Counted from the stretch's first letter, positions 46,465-58,955 are shown. The stretch: DNA of 64,000 nucleotides from Chimonanthus salicifolius (GCA_013350335.1 CM023535.1:25078617-25142616); one strand, 5' to 3'. A program made the numbers and translations. Notes: a model not told the origin generated them from the sequence alone.

Positions 46465-47696
46465 TCTAGTGTAGTGATTTTAAATTAACTCGCAAGCGCA
46501 CGAACCCAGTTAATAGTTTAGTATATGAGTGCGAGGTCGTACCCAAGGGAAATCAACAAAATATATGTACGAAATAAAAAATAGCACTATTAAAATAATG
46601 TGATTTAATAAAATAATTTTCTAAAACATATAGTTACAATCTTAATTTAGCACAATAATTAATTGATTATCTAGGTTTAGTAGTTAACATAAATTTGATT
46701 AAGATAGTGGAGTAAATTTAAATGACCTAAATCTAATTTAAAATGTAAATTTAAGAAACAAATAAAATATTTCTAACCTACTTAAATCATTTTGAGGATT
46801 TTTAAGAAAGAATAAAATAAAACAATAATAATAAATTATTTACATATTTTACAATTCGAGACAAGTATCGAAGGCGGCATGTTATCTTATTTAAAAATAA
46901 AATCATAGCCTAAACTATGAAATATTCTAGAATTATAAAATATAATTCAAGTTCATTATTTATTAAAATTCTAATTAGAATAATTACGTTGTCCATTAAA
47001 TCAAAATTTTTCAATTCAAGTCTTAGGCTTGAGCGAGATTTAACCTTGCACTTTTCCAGATCTAAAATAAACCGTTTTTGAAAAGAACCTTAAACTGGAA
47101 AATTGGTCATGTCCCACTGATCCTAACAGGGGTTCCACTTTCTTTGAAAAATTCTAAAATTAATTTGTTTCATAAAGTTTATAAAAAGAATTAAAATAAA
47201 ATTAAAAACCATCACTATAAAACATTCAATAATTGGGAACACTATAAATCTAAAGAAACAGCCATAATTTCATTTAAAAATTGGAAAATAATGAAATACA
47301 ATCCTTTGGACATCATTACATAAAAATAAAATAAATAACTTATAAGAAATTAAATATTTTTTTCTCTGTCTTTAGTCGTCCAACTTCAGTCCCTTCAATG
47401 TCTTGCACGGTTCAACCTTCAACGGCCTCAAACACATGAATTTATAGAAGAAGAAGGATGAGATAAGAGACCCTTCAAATTCAGTCGGGATAAAAGACTC
47501 ATTTAAATTTAAATTCAAATTCAGCCGTGTAAGTCTTGTCTTTTATCCCTTTCTTCTGTAATCGGCTAACACTTCCTTATCCTTTTCTCATTCTCTTTAG
47601 TTATCTCTCTTGGCAATCTCTAATCTTCCTTCTCTACTTGAAAGGAAAGGGATGTCCTTTCTTATCCTCATCTCTATCTTCTTCTATTCTTCTATC

Positions 47697-50146
47697 TGTA
47701 ATGACCAGTTCTGAGTTTTATAGATTTTTTTGAGAGGTTTTCGAATCTCCTAGTTGTCTTTGGGACCTTGGTAGTGGTGAAGAGAGTGTAGATGCCGTGG
47801 TGGGCCCAGTTATTGATTTTCGAGATTGAAAATCCAAAGGGCATTTTAGTAATTTCATAATTTTTATGTATATTGTCATGAAAAATTCGTTGAAAAATCA
47901 CACTTTTTCCCGATTGACGTTTGTTATTCGAGTTTTTTTTTCGGGGTTCTCGAATTCTTTGTATTTTTATTTTTCTTTTGAAAAGAAAATTATTTTCAAA
48001 ACCTTAGTTTAAAAAAAAAAAAAGAGATTAAAAACATTTTTTTTTCTTTCCAAACCCTAACCCTCAAAATCGCCGCACTGTAGCCGCATTGCTACAGTGC
48101 CCGTGCGTTTTCCCCCTTCCTCTCTTTCGGTGGCTCTCCTTCTTCTCTGTGAAAACCCTAGGAAAACCCTCCACCCTCTCCACCACCGCAGCCGCACCAA
48201 CCCCTCCTCTTTGGATCTCTCTCCCGGAGGCTTGTTTCTCCTCTTCCCTCTCCGTTATTCCCTTCTCCTTCTTCCCCATCTGCCGCCGTCTGCTGTTTTC
48301 TTCAAATCGGAGGTTCGGACCCCCAGCCGCCGATCCCCCAGCTCTCCCGCCGTCGACCGATCCGAGGTAATTGTTTTCCCTTCTCTCTTTCCCCTCTTTC
48401 CGATTTCCTTTCTTTCTTCTTCTCCTTCTTCTTCTTCTTCTCCTCTTTCCCTCTTCTTCCCCTTCCCCTTTGGCTGAGTCACTCGGCCGCGAGTTGACTC
48501 AGCCGGGTTCCGATTTTGGACCCCGGTAACCCGTCCCAGCCCGCCAGATCTGGCCCTGTTCGCCAGATCCGGTCCAACCCGCCAGATCTGGCCCTGTTCG
48601 CCAAATCCGGTCCAACCTGCCAGATCTAGCCCTGTTCGCCAGATCCGGCCCAGTTCGCCTGTTTCGGCCCAGCCCAGTCAGGCCCGATTCGGACCCGACC
48701 CGTTCTCGGGCCCATTTGCATTCCTTGCCCAGTTTGACCTGTTCCATCCCAACTTCTTACCCACCTATTCTTGTTTCAACAGATTGAGCCCCTTCAACCC
48801 TCAGACTCGTTTTCTCGCATTGGATTTCAAGGACACACATAGGTACGGGAACTTATCACTGTTTTAGCATGCATTCGCATTCTTAACCTGTAATCTTGGA
48901 CATCGAATGACCTGAATGTGACCCTTTCATTTATTAAGCCACTCAGTAAGGGAACCATTGAAATGAATATGTGGCAAGGGATCCGTTCGGGTTCACGCAA
49001 GTCAATTATATGCGATTAATATAAAATTCTGAATGATTGAATGGTTATTGATGCTTGAAGGTTGTTGAACATGTGTTTGTATTTTAATCATAACACATAT
49101 ATGATATTATGATGAATGAGACAAGTGTAGAAGGGTGTTGAACACAATAGTTGGAAGATGTTGTGATGCTTTCCGTGTTTACACATAATATGCATATGTA
49201 ATCGCATGTTGGATATAGAAGTATGAGTCCACGGACTGCTATGTGTCGTTGACTGCATGATGAGGCATGTTGTTGATATTGATGTCATGTCAGAACATTT
49301 TTGTGTTGTCATACATGATTATGATACCATGCGCATGCATGAGAGGTTTTGTTATGTGTATACATTCATGATGATGAGATGAGTTTGGTGGTTGGGAGGA
49401 TTTCCCCGTTACACTCCGGTGGTCGAGACCTCATAGGAGATGTGGGTCTCTCCGTTGTGTTTCGGCGGTCGAGGTGCCTACCCTAGAGTTTGTTTCCCCT
49501 CGAGCGTGGTCGAGGTAGTTTCCCACACGACTCGTGTGGGTGAGGCAGTTGTGTATTCTTTCGTCTCCCGATGATACTGGTTGGGAGACCGGGGTTTGTT
49601 GGAGGACCTGATGTGGACTTTGGAGATGATTTCTTGGATTTGGTTAATGGAATATCGGTTAATAGAGTAGTTGAGTATCGTAGGCATGGATGTTTTATTT
49701 ACTTGTGATACTTACTACCCCTTTCATACGCGATCTATAACTACCTTGTTAATATGTGATATGTTCTCTTGCTGGGCTATTTTGCTCACCCCTTACCTTT
49801 CAGGTGCCCCGACCTAGGAGGGGCCAGGCGGGCCCCTTGAGCAAGTACCAGGAGAGGAGTAGTAGAGAATAGAAGCCTTATGCTTATGCTATGTTTAATG
49901 TTTGAGAACTTTAGTCACATAGATTCAACCACATGCTTGTTTGGATGACTGTATAACCTGTTGATTAGTTTACATTTGTGGTTCGTTGTGTTTATTCTAG
50001 TTATGAACTTGTGGGCTGTTGGACAGGAAGTAGTTACCCCGTTTCAAAAAAAAAATTGTTGCTATTCTTGCACATGATATCTGTCTTTTGTAACTTCTGA
50101 GGTTTTTTTCGGAGATAACGCGCCCGTAACGAAACGGGGCGTTACA
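47697..50146 (+). mobile_element. Element C: Ty3/gypsy solo LTR inserted in element B
   Basis: 2,450 bp, TGTAATGACC...GGCGTTACA. Target duplication CTATC/CTATG (47692-47696 and 50147-50151), one mismatch. Related to the LTR at 4274-8172 at both ends and in order of blocks (AAGAGAGTGTAGATG, AAAATCCAAAGGGCATTTTA, the TGTAG/CTACA hairpin, GAGATAACGCGCC), but lacking that LTR's minisatellite. Five CCAGATCTGG/CCAGATCCGG-like units lie at 48540-48650. Its C-rich frames (48089-48477) are not genes. Confidence 0.9.
48075..48100 (+). repeat. Hairpin in the gypsy solo LTR
   Basis: GCACTGTAGC and GCTACAGTGC form a perfect 10-bp stem with a six-base loop. The equivalent place in the LTR at 4274-8172 keeps a 7-bp stem, ACTGTAG (4621-4627) and CTACAGT (4635-4641). 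Confidence 0.9.
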
Positions 50147-51654
50147 CTATGTCTTCTGATTCCCAGCTGCTACACGGCAGCTGCTTCTTATCCTTCTCTG
50201 CTCGAACAACCCTTTGTTGAGTTTCAAAAACCGTGGAAACTCGACCCTCCTCTCTGATCTCTTCCTATAATTTCTCTCGGCAAAACCACTACTTCTTATC
50301 CTTATCTCTTCTTCTCAGACTCCTCCACTGTTTCTTCCCAACTGCTATACGGCAGCTCTTCCTTATCCTTCCTTTTTTCTCTCTTAGGATCGGCTAACAC
50401 GACTTCCATCTTCTTTTGGTCTTCTTCCATTAGACGGCTTCTTCTCTCTATCAGTCGGATTTTTCTGGCTTTCTCAGTTCAAAATCTTCCTTATCTTATC
50501 TAAGTCTCTCGGAAAGATAGAATCCTGCTACAACCGCTTCTCTCTTCGTGCCTTATCTCTTTTCCTTTCTCTTTGGACGATCTGCACAACCCATCTCGTT
50601 CTGCTGTTTCTCCAAGAAACTCAGTTCTGGTCTGCCCCGTGGGTTAGCAGCATTAGAAATGTCTGGCACACGGTCTATCTGTAATCTGACTGGTGTGCAC
50701 AGATGTGCCTTGTCTTGTGCAAGAAAGGATGTCACTGCTGGGTTTTGCTGCCGAGATTTGCTGCTACTGCTTGCAACACAGATCTGGTCTAATCTGGTTT
50801 AACTGCTCTCTATGAGCAGTAGACTGATTCTACTGCCTCGTGTGTGTGCGCCGCTGGCTACAGCTACTCCACCATCAACCGGTCTTTCATGCTGCCTTTC
50901 CTTTTGCTCGGACTGCCAGCTCTGCATGGATGCCCTGTTCTACAACCCAGTATCTTGAACAACGCCGATACTATCCACCCCTTTTATGGTGGATAACTAG
51001 TGTGCCACCAGCACTGTCTGCTGGTCTTCAGTTTTTCTCCCTTTCTCCAAAACCTTCAGCTATGTATCTGGTTTTGATGCCTCCCTTTGTCTCCTTGTAG
51101 AACTCTGCTGAATCACATGGGTTTGACTCTGCTGCCTCAACCGAGAGAAATGGAGGAGAAGGGGTCAGTCACGGCTGAGCCTCTGCTTTCCTTCAATTCC
51201 TGCTGCTGTCTTCTCTTTTTCTCCCATAAGTCCTGCAACCAGAGAAAGGAAAAATTGAAAAGAAATGGAAAAAGAAGAAGAAATGGAAATAGTTTCTTTC
51301 AAGGCTTTCCTTCATGTGCCAGGCACCCCAATCAAGAGCCAATGAGAAGGGTTGGTAAATGAGACTCGGGTATTGACTCGAAATTAGACAATTTAAATAT
51401 TAATTACATGAGTGTAGAAGGTTTCAGGTTCTGAAACCCAACTGGTTTAATTAAACTTGACCTGACAATTCTGAAAGTGATGTCGACAGTATTTTTTATT
51501 TAGCCACTTTTTCATCATTTTTATTTTCTTTTTCTTGTATTTTTCAAAGTAAACTGTAAAACTAAAAACAACATTTAAACATATCTAATATTCAAAATAA
51601 AGACTAATTAATCTATTATTAAAAGGTAAAATTGTAGTTTTACGGTGTTCATCA

Positions 51655-52363
51655 TCTAGTGCGTGTGATGTTTGTTTACACTCCAAATATACTCGTTTGC
51701 CATTTATGTCTTCTGTTTCTAAGTTAGATGCTTGTTTTGATTTAATATATTTCGATTTGTAGAGTGCTCCCCTTGCTTCTTATAATTGGCTATAAATATT
51801 TTGTGTTATTTATTGATGATTTTTCTCATGCAACTTGGTTATATTTGTTACGTTCCAAATATGAGGTGTTCTCTGTTTTTAGAGACTTTCATTCCATGAT
51901 CACCACTCAGTTCAATAAACGAATTAAGACTTTCAGGTTTGACAATACTGAATTTATGAACACCTCTTTTACTGCATATCTTCGCAGTCATGGCATTATT
52001 TATCAAACCAGTTATGTGGGTACCCCTCAACAGAATGGTGTGGCTGAGTGAAAAAATAGAGATATCTTAGAAACTGCTAGCGTACTTATGTTTCAGATGC
52101 ATATTCCTAAGACATATTGGTCTCATGGTGTTCTCACAACTATTTATCTAATTAATCGTCTTCCTAGACGCATCCTTGCGTTTCGGTCTCCTTTGGAAAT
52201 GTTGAAAAATAGAACACTAGACCTCTCTTATTTGCGTGTATTTGGGTGCGTATGTTATGTCCATCAGCATGCTCTCCATCGTGATAAGCTTGATGCTCGT
52301 TCTACTCAGTGTGTTTTTTATTTTTGGATATTCTTATACATAGAAAGGATACATATGCTATGA
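51655..52363 (+). pseudogene. Element A integrase remnant
   Basis: Continues the interrupted reading with CDVCLHSKYTRLPF, then FIDDFSHATWLYLL, a degraded second acidic motif (RFDNTEF where the family has S-D-N-G-E), and TPQQNGVAE followed by a stop at 52048-52050. The integrase C-terminal part (FGCVCYVHQHALHRDKLDAR) follows. Several stops. Confidence 0.85.
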
Positions 52364-52713
52364 TCCTACTTCTCGTAGGATTGTGGTCTCTTCGTGATGT
52401 TCACTTCAATGAATCTGAATCTTATTTCCCAGCATCTGGATAGTCTGAGAATCGGTTTCAAGGGGAGAACTTATCAGATTTGATCCCGCTTCCAGTTGGA
52501 CCTAAAGATATCCCAGTTGGACCTACAGATGTCCCTACCACTCAAAGTCACAATATTGAGCTCCCATCTCCAAACACATCTCTAATTGTCATTAGTGAAA
52601 CAACTGCTGAAATTTTACCCCCAACAAATGAGTCAATTCATACAGCAACTGAAATATCGGCACCTCCTCTCCCATTATGATGGTCGAGTAGAGACACTCG
52701 CCCTCCAACAAAA

Positions 52714-54333
52714 ATGAACGATTTTTTCACATATCATGTTGTATCACATCCAATGGAATCTTGCTTGACATATGACAACATTACTTCATCCCATCTAACT
52801 TACTTGAGTATAGTGTCTTGTAAACAAGTGCCAAAGACATTTCGAGAAGCTAATATTATTCTAGCTTGGAAAAATGCCATGAAAGAAGAATTGCAGGCAC
52901 TAGATAAGAATAAAACGTGGGATATTGTTAAATTGCCTCATGGAAAAAAGACCGTTGGATGTCTTTGGTTATACAAAATAAAATATAAAAATGATGGGAT
53001 TGTGGAGTGGCACAATGCGAGACTCATTGCTAGAGGATTTACGCAAACTTATGGAGAGGATTATAAAGAGACATTCGCTCCAGTTGCAAAGATGAATACT
53101 TTCTGAGTACTTATCTCTTTAGTAGTAAATCAGGGTTGGAAATTATTTCAGATGATGTTAAAAATGCATTTTTGCATGGTGACTTAGAGGAGGAGGTTTA
53201 TATGAGTGTTCCACCTGGTCATCTATAAGAATCCAAAGTTGGCTTTGTATGTAGACTAAAGAAGGCTATATATGGGCTTAAGCAGTCTCCTCGTGCTTAG
53301 TATGCTAAGCTCAGTTATGCTCTCATGAGTAACGGATTTAAAAGAAGTGCTGCAGACTCTTCCCTGTTTGTCAATAAATGTATCTCTGGTACAACTATTG
53401 TTTTAGTGTATGTTGACGATATTGTGATCACTGGTAATGATAAAAATGAAATTTCAAGGCTCAAGTCTCTACTGAACAAGAGATTTGCCATGAAGGGTCT
53501 AAGTGTGTTAAAATATTTCTTTGGATTAGAAGTGGCCTACTAAAAAATGGTATCTTCCTTAATCAACGAAAATATGTGTTGGACCTATTATAGGATACTA
53601 AAAAGTTGGGAGTTAAACCATCAGATACTCCAACTGATAGTGGTGGTAAACTTGGTGATGATGGTGAATTGTTATCAGATATTGGTTAGTATCAATGATT
53701 AGTTGGTATATTGATTTATCTAACCATTATTCAGCCAGATATTTCATATGTAGTCAGTTTAGTCAGTAGATTTATGCATGCTCTGATAGTTACTCACATG
53801 GATCTCGTCAACAGTATTTGACAGGTTCACCCGGAAGAGGTATATGGATGCGCATGTATGGGCATTGTGCTATTACCACCTACACTAATGCTAATTGGGC
53901 AGGATGTCCAGTTGACCGAAGATCCACTACAGGTTATTGTACATTTGTTGGAGGTAATTTGGTGACATGGAGGAGTAAGAAATAAAACATTGTTGCTCGA
54001 TCAAGTGCACAAGCAAAATATTGTATTATGGCTTCAACAACAAGTGAAATTCTTTGGCTTCGAGCTTTATTGAAGGATTTGGGTTGTGAATTTACACAAT
54101 CGACACCAATGTTTTGTGATAATGAGGTTGCTATTTATATTGCCTCCAATCCTGTATTTCATGAGGTAGATTGCCAATTTGTTCGAGAGAATCTGCAAGA
54201 CAATGTTATTTCTACTCCGTTTGTTCGCTGTGAGCAACAGTTAACTGATATCTTCACAAAAAGTTTTTCTGCTATTAAATTCAAAGAGTTATTGTCCAAG
54301 TTAGGCTCCATAGATATTTTCGCACCAACTTGA
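52714..54333 (+). pseudogene. Element A reverse transcriptase and RNase H remnant
   Basis: RT motifs are [30 protein letters not shown] then a stop, a damaged [15 protein letters not shown] segment with a missing base near 53150, YGLKQSPRA followed by a stop, and VLVYVDDIVITGND (53405 on). RNase H text appears from about 53880 (TNANWAGCPVDRRSTTGY), then SSAQAKY with the usual Glu changed, CDNEVAIYIASN and an end at 54331-54333 before the polypurine tract. Confidence 0.85.
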
Positions 54334-54340
54334 GGGGGAG

Positions 54341-54522
54341 TGTTGATTGTCCTTCTATATTTAGAATATATATATATATATAGCCAGTGTATTATTTGAT
54401 AGAATACAATAATAAAAATAGTCCATCTTTCTCCGTGGTTTTTCCCTTAGGGGTTTTCCACGTAAATCTCCTGTATTAGTGATGTTTATGATTTACTGTG
54501 TGGGATGAAATATGTTTCTACA
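54341..54522 (+). repeat. 3' LTR of element A
   Basis: 182 bp, matching 43505-43690 end to end, with a small indel in the AT-rich part. Confidence 0.95.
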
Positions 54523-54535
54523 CCTAGCAATAGTT

Positions 54536-54735
54536 CTGATCAAGTCATGTCTTACTCTAGTTCGGCTCAACAACCATCAACTCATTACTTATTTATTTAA
54601 CAGAGTAGCCGGTTTAGATCTACTTTAGATTCATATTACAAAATTTTAAATCTATACATATTTAAAATGCTCGAATTCAATTCAAATAATCGGATCATAT
54701 CAAATTTTACCAAATTTATCTATATCTAGCATTCA
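54536..54735 (+). repeat. Right copy of the ~200-bp local direct repeat
   Basis: Counterpart of 43290-43504, on the other side of element A. Block order is conserved and identity is moderate. Confidence 0.6.
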
Positions 54736-55729
54736 AGCATAGAAAAGAAGAAAAAAAATCTTCTAAGCACATTGTATCTCTACATTGGTCTCCCGTGACA
54801 TTGACGGCAAAAGTCTTATCAATCTAACCATTCAACTCATTAAGTAACATATGTTATCTGTGAAATAATTTTGGCTAATCACATTTCACAGGGCTAAAAT
54901 AACTGGAGCACCATAAGATTTTTGATCTTTTGATGGAGAAATTATATCTGGTGAGTCACTTCTTTTATGATGAAAAATTTCAAAACAGCTATCTCTACTC
55001 CAATACGAGAGCGTTGTGTAAAACTTCGAATACATGCAAGAAATTACTACAAACTTTAATGAATTACTGAATAAATTAAAAAAATATAATCAAATAATTT
55101 TTATTCATATTGAGTTGTGATTAAAAGTTTATATTAATTTTTATGAATTGGATTATAATAAATGATGGTCACATTGATATGAGGATGCAGGCTCAGGCCT
55201 GATAAATCCGACGAGGGCTCGGTTGAGGATGAGCGGGCCTAATTGGGCAATATTGATGAATTTCCTCTCCAGATTTATGCTTAGAATGATAGAGGAAAGC
55301 GTGGACCTCAAATACAATCTACTGGACCTACTTGTGCAAGAGGTAAAGCCCATTTGAACATGTTTGGGCCTCAAAAGCCCATGAAATCAAATCCAAATGT
55401 TGTCAAATAAGTGGACCCACAATGTACATATCAGTTGCTGACATGTACACCACATGGATGCCAACACAGCAAAAAATCAATCAGTCCAAGCTTTAACCTT
55501 GTGGGCCCGTTTGGAATCAAAGTGGGAAAGATGCCAAAATGGAACATTTTCATTGAATGTAACTTTGCAGTTCATATCTAGATAATGAATGATTCATGCA
55601 TTGTTTAAAACATAAAGCCTCCTCATCCAAATGATTAAAAAAAAGTCCAATGAAGCACGGTAGCAGAACTAGAACTCTAGAAGAGAAAGTTCCCATCGTT
55701 AATGGGCCTGATTTTCAGGCTGCAAATCT
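54736..55729. other. Intergenic DNA
   Basis: No gene recognised. The minus-strand 73-codon frame at 55153-55374 has no recognisable domain. Confidence 0.5.
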
Positions 55730-55737
55730 GTTGATTG

Positions 55738-56050
55738 CAAGGGTCGAAAATTTGGAATTTTCGGCCGATATTTAATCTCAACCGAGATCTCAGATGAATT
55801 TTTTTTCTCTCTTCAAAATACATTTTTTGGAAATCTTGGTGACTTTTTTTTTTTTTTGTGAAAAAATTCATTTAAAAAAATAAAAGGCTGTTTTTAAAAA
55901 AATATAAATTCGGCCGAGATATCGACCGGGCCAGCAACCGATATATTTTTTTTTATTTTAAAGAAAAGAAATCGCCAAGATCTCGGCCATATCGGCCCAA
56001 TTTTTTTTCCTCTGGCCGATATGATATGTATTAGTTAAATTTTATACCGG
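55738..56050. mobile_element. hAT-type MITE with CGGCCGATAT motifs, copy 2
   Basis: 313 bp with perfect 8-bp flanking repeats GTTGATTG (55730-55737 and 56051-56058). Left end CAAGGGTCGA matches copy 1 at 41732. The right end has decayed (TTATACCGG). It shares with copy 1 repeated CGGCCGATAT/CCGAGAT motifs and long T/A tracts. Confidence 0.75.
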
Positions 56051-56058
56051 GTTGATTG

Positions 56059-57743
56059 CTTTCCAAATTCCAAAATAAAGCAGCAAACTAATGAAGAAGA
56101 AGTGTACAACAGATAGAGATAAGAAGAGGAAGATAAGGAAGAAAATGAAGAAAGGAAGGAGAAGAAACAGCAACATACAGGCCTAATCTGCTAGCTTATT
56201 GGGCCCGGAGTTTTGGGCTTTCTTTTGAGGTAATTTCTTGATCAAGGGATGAAATTTAACCTGAGATTGGAAGTAAGTACATAGCAAATTAATCTCTTCA
56301 TCTTCTGTAATTTTTTAGTCTATTGGTTACGTAAATAAATCCAAGATTTGGAATCAGCCCAATTTGGGTCAGGCCATAATTGCTTTTCCTATTTATGTGC
56401 TTAAGGTCTATAAATACCATGGCCAAGTATTGTAAATTGAAATGGATGATATACTTCTATTATTGAAATTTACCAAGCTTAGAGCTTTCTTCTGATTCGG
56501 TGAGTTTTATCCCTTTTGAATTTTAATTTGTCATTGTGTTAAATTATATCATAATTCCATACTCAAGTTAATTTCATTATAAGGTTTTTGAGTTTAGCCG
56601 TACTTGAACTCGAGAAAAGTTCTTCGAGTTTAGGACCGCACTTAAGCTTGAGAGCGATGGATTTCTTCATTGAAATCTCTAATTCGACCTAAAATCCCGA
56701 ATATAAATCAAATTGTAGATTTAAATTGCATCATATGACTGTCGAATTAATCTAAAAGGTATACGTTATGATCTAGCAACATTCTGACTTTAGTAATATT
56801 GTTGAAGAATAAGAGAGTGTTATGTACTTACATGTCTAAATTAAGAAAAATTATTATTTCTTTTTCGAAATATATGATCTACTTTAAAGAAGAAGTGATA
56901 AAAATATCAATCAAGATCTGGGTAGCGTGTCATTTTGGACTGTGAAAAGCATTTCTTTCCATTTATATGTCCTAATCTAAAATGAAATACCTCGTTCATG
57001 TGCATGAGGATCTGATTCTAAGCCTGTTCATGAGTTGGATCTGACGAAGTCTCTAAAAGATAATTCTTAGTATACAACTTGAATTATGAAATTATAAGAG
57101 CCGTCAACAATCGAATCTAAGAACAAATTCAAATTTGAGTTCCAATCTAGAAAATCTTAAATTTAAATCTACTTTAGCATAAAAATCTTTAGATCTCACT
57201 TAAATTGAAATTGAAATTCAATAATTTTACTCTAAAAAGAAGAAAACTAAAATTTTAAATGGCGAAGGTAACTCTTAAAACGAATTATTCTATTTGCCCG
57301 AAACTCATTGAGTATTAATTTCGACTAGAAATTCAATACACAACGAAATAAATATATGACATAGAAATTTGAAATTGCACATAATAATTAAAATGCAAAT
57401 TTTAAATAACTCGAAATATAAATGGGAAAAAGGACAGAACTCACTGAAGGAAAACCAAAACTTCAAAAGTTCGATTTGTAACTGGATGTTTACAATGGGC
57501 GTTCAAGGCCCTTGTTTATAGTGTTCTATAATGATAAAAATAATAATATTCCTATAAAGGGGGAACACCATCACCTTCCCAATTTGCAATGGATCTAGAA
57601 AATTCTAATGCATTATCAGTTGTACAAATGTCTCATGACATCATAATTATTGAAATTAAAAAAAAAAAAAAAACAAAGATAGCCCAAAGACGCCAAATAA
57701 CACTAGCAACTAGGACCTAAACCATATATTTGCATCTTAATTT
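56059..57743. other. Intergenic, AT-rich
   Basis: No gene recognised. Around 56400-56520 a short stretch (TATAAATACCATGG, CTTCTGATTCGGTGAG) has LTR- or promoter-like character, but I cannot assign it. Confidence 0.4.
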
Positions 57744-57863
57744 TGTTGGGGTTGCAAATGAGTCCCACATCAATTGCGAAAGAGGGGAAATAGAGAGTTA
57801 TAAGGGGCTAGTCAACTCCACCTATCAAGCTAGTCTTTTGGGCTGGAACCCTTAGGCCCAACA
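57744..57863 (+). repeat. 5' LTR of element K
   Basis: 120 bp, TG...CA. The first ~60 bp resemble the sequence starting at 59068. Confidence 0.7.
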
Positions 57864-57920
57864 AGTGGTATGAGAACTTAGGTTCCGACTTGGGTCTTTT
57901 GAATCATCTCGAAAGCAGAT

Positions 57921-58955
57921 ATGGAGATTAACACATCCCACATGGTTAGCCTCAATGGCCCAAATTATTTATTTGGAAGGCAGATGGAAGATCTACTGTA
58001 TTGCAAGGATCTATATACACCAGTGGATGGTATTGAAAAGAAGCCAGAGAAAATGTTTAATGATAAATGGAAAAATCTTGACAGAAAATCTTTAGGATTT
58101 ATTCGATAATGGATGGATGACATGTTTTTCATCATGTGTCTACTGAGACGACGACACATTCTCTTTGGAAGAAATTGGAGGGATTATATAAAAGAAAAAA
58201 CTACTGGCAATAAGGTTTTTTTAATTAGAAAGCTAGTTAATCTAAATTACAGGGAATGTACCTCAGTTGTAGAATATCTGAATGAGATGTAGAGTATAGT
58301 AAATCAACTTTCCTCCATAAAGATGGTTTTAGATGATGAGTTGCAGGCTTTATTACTTCTCAGTTCTCTACCTGACAGTTGGGAGACCTTGGTAGTGTCA
58401 CTTAGCAATTCGGCGCCAGATGGTGTTGTCACCTTAAACCTAGTTACAAGCAGTTTGCTGAATGAGGAAACAACAAGAAAATCCTTGGGTTCTTCTCAGA
58501 TAACGGCTTTTATTATAGATAATAGGGGGAGAAGTAAAAGCAGAAAACCTCAAAGCCATGACAAGTTCAGAGAAAGGTCAAAATCAAGCAAGAGAGTCAC
58601 ATGTTATCATTGTAGGTAAGATAGGACACATAAAAAAGTGAGTGTTGAAAGTACAAGAAAGGGAAAAAAAAATGGAAAGGACGAAGAAAAATCTGAAAAC
58701 AAAGAAACCACTATTGTTGCTTCATATGGAGATGTTATTACTCTATTCTACTGTGAAGGTTCTTTAATAGTCTGACTTACAGAAACACAAATTGGGTGAT
58801 TGAAACCGATGCTTCATACCATGTTATTCCAAGAAGAGACTTCTTTACATCATAGAAGGTAGGTGACTTTGGTGTTATGAAGATGGGTAACAATGAAACT
58901 TCAAAAATTATGGGGATAGGTGATGTGCACGTAGAAACCAATGTTGGTTGCGAAT
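57921..58955 (+). pseudogene. Element K gag and protease N-terminus
   Basis: The ATG at 57921 starts MEINTSHMVSLNGPNYLFGR, followed after two residues by EDLLYCKDLY, a Tork-type copia gag start. It stops at 58107-58109, then continues in shifted frames (HSLWKKLEGLY; LLLSSLPDSWETLVVSLSNS) with a CYHC zinc-knuckle remnant at about 58608. Protease text WVIETDASYHV (the usual D-S/T-G/A active site altered) and GIGDVHVETNVGCELVL end at the junction. Non-functional. Confidence 0.8.

Larger units (their letters stand above)
46470..51654 (+). mobile_element. Element B: TG...CA solo LTR inserted in element A
   Basis: Bounded by TGTAGTGATT at 46470 and GTTCATCA at 51654, with perfect target duplication TCTAG (46465-46469 and 51655-51659). 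Removing the nested solo LTR leaves about 2.7 kb with no coding sequence and no repeat between its two ends, so it is best read as one large solo LTR of an unidentified retrotransposon, formed by LTR-LTR recombination. The AACTCGCAAGCGCACGAACC tract near the left end looks like a conserved LTR-end motif, but I cannot name the family. Frames inside (e.g. 50548-51362) are not believed. Confidence 0.85.
43505..54522 (+). mobile_element. Ty1/copia element A, host of a three-level nest
   Basis: 5' LTR 43505-43690, 3' LTR 54341-54522, perfect target duplication CCTAG (43500-43504 and 54523-54527). After the 5' LTR comes TGGTATCAGCC, resembling the Met-tRNA primer-binding site; before the 3' LTR comes GAGGGGGAG. 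The LTRs differ by about 14 substitutions and a small indel, so this is an old insertion. Without the nested DNA (46470-51654 plus one 5-bp duplication) it is about 5.8 kb, normal for copia. Its gag-pol is a pseudogene. Confidence 0.95.
57744..58955 (+). mobile_element. Copia element K, 5' LTR to protease only
   Basis: LTR 57744-57863 (TGTTGGGGTTGC...GGCCCAACA) is followed by a primer-binding-site-like TGGTATGAGAAC (57866-57877). Gag and the start of protease follow. The rest of pol is replaced at 58956 by TRIM-like DNA. Confidence 0.75.

Noticed and set aside
48089..48482. Pro/Ser-rich frames up to 126 codons
   Set aside because: They sit inside solo LTR C, with frames open on both strands because of CT-rich composition.
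50548..51362. Three frames of 84-91 codons as new genes
   Set aside because: They are inside solo LTR B, with no domain and mixed frames on both strands.
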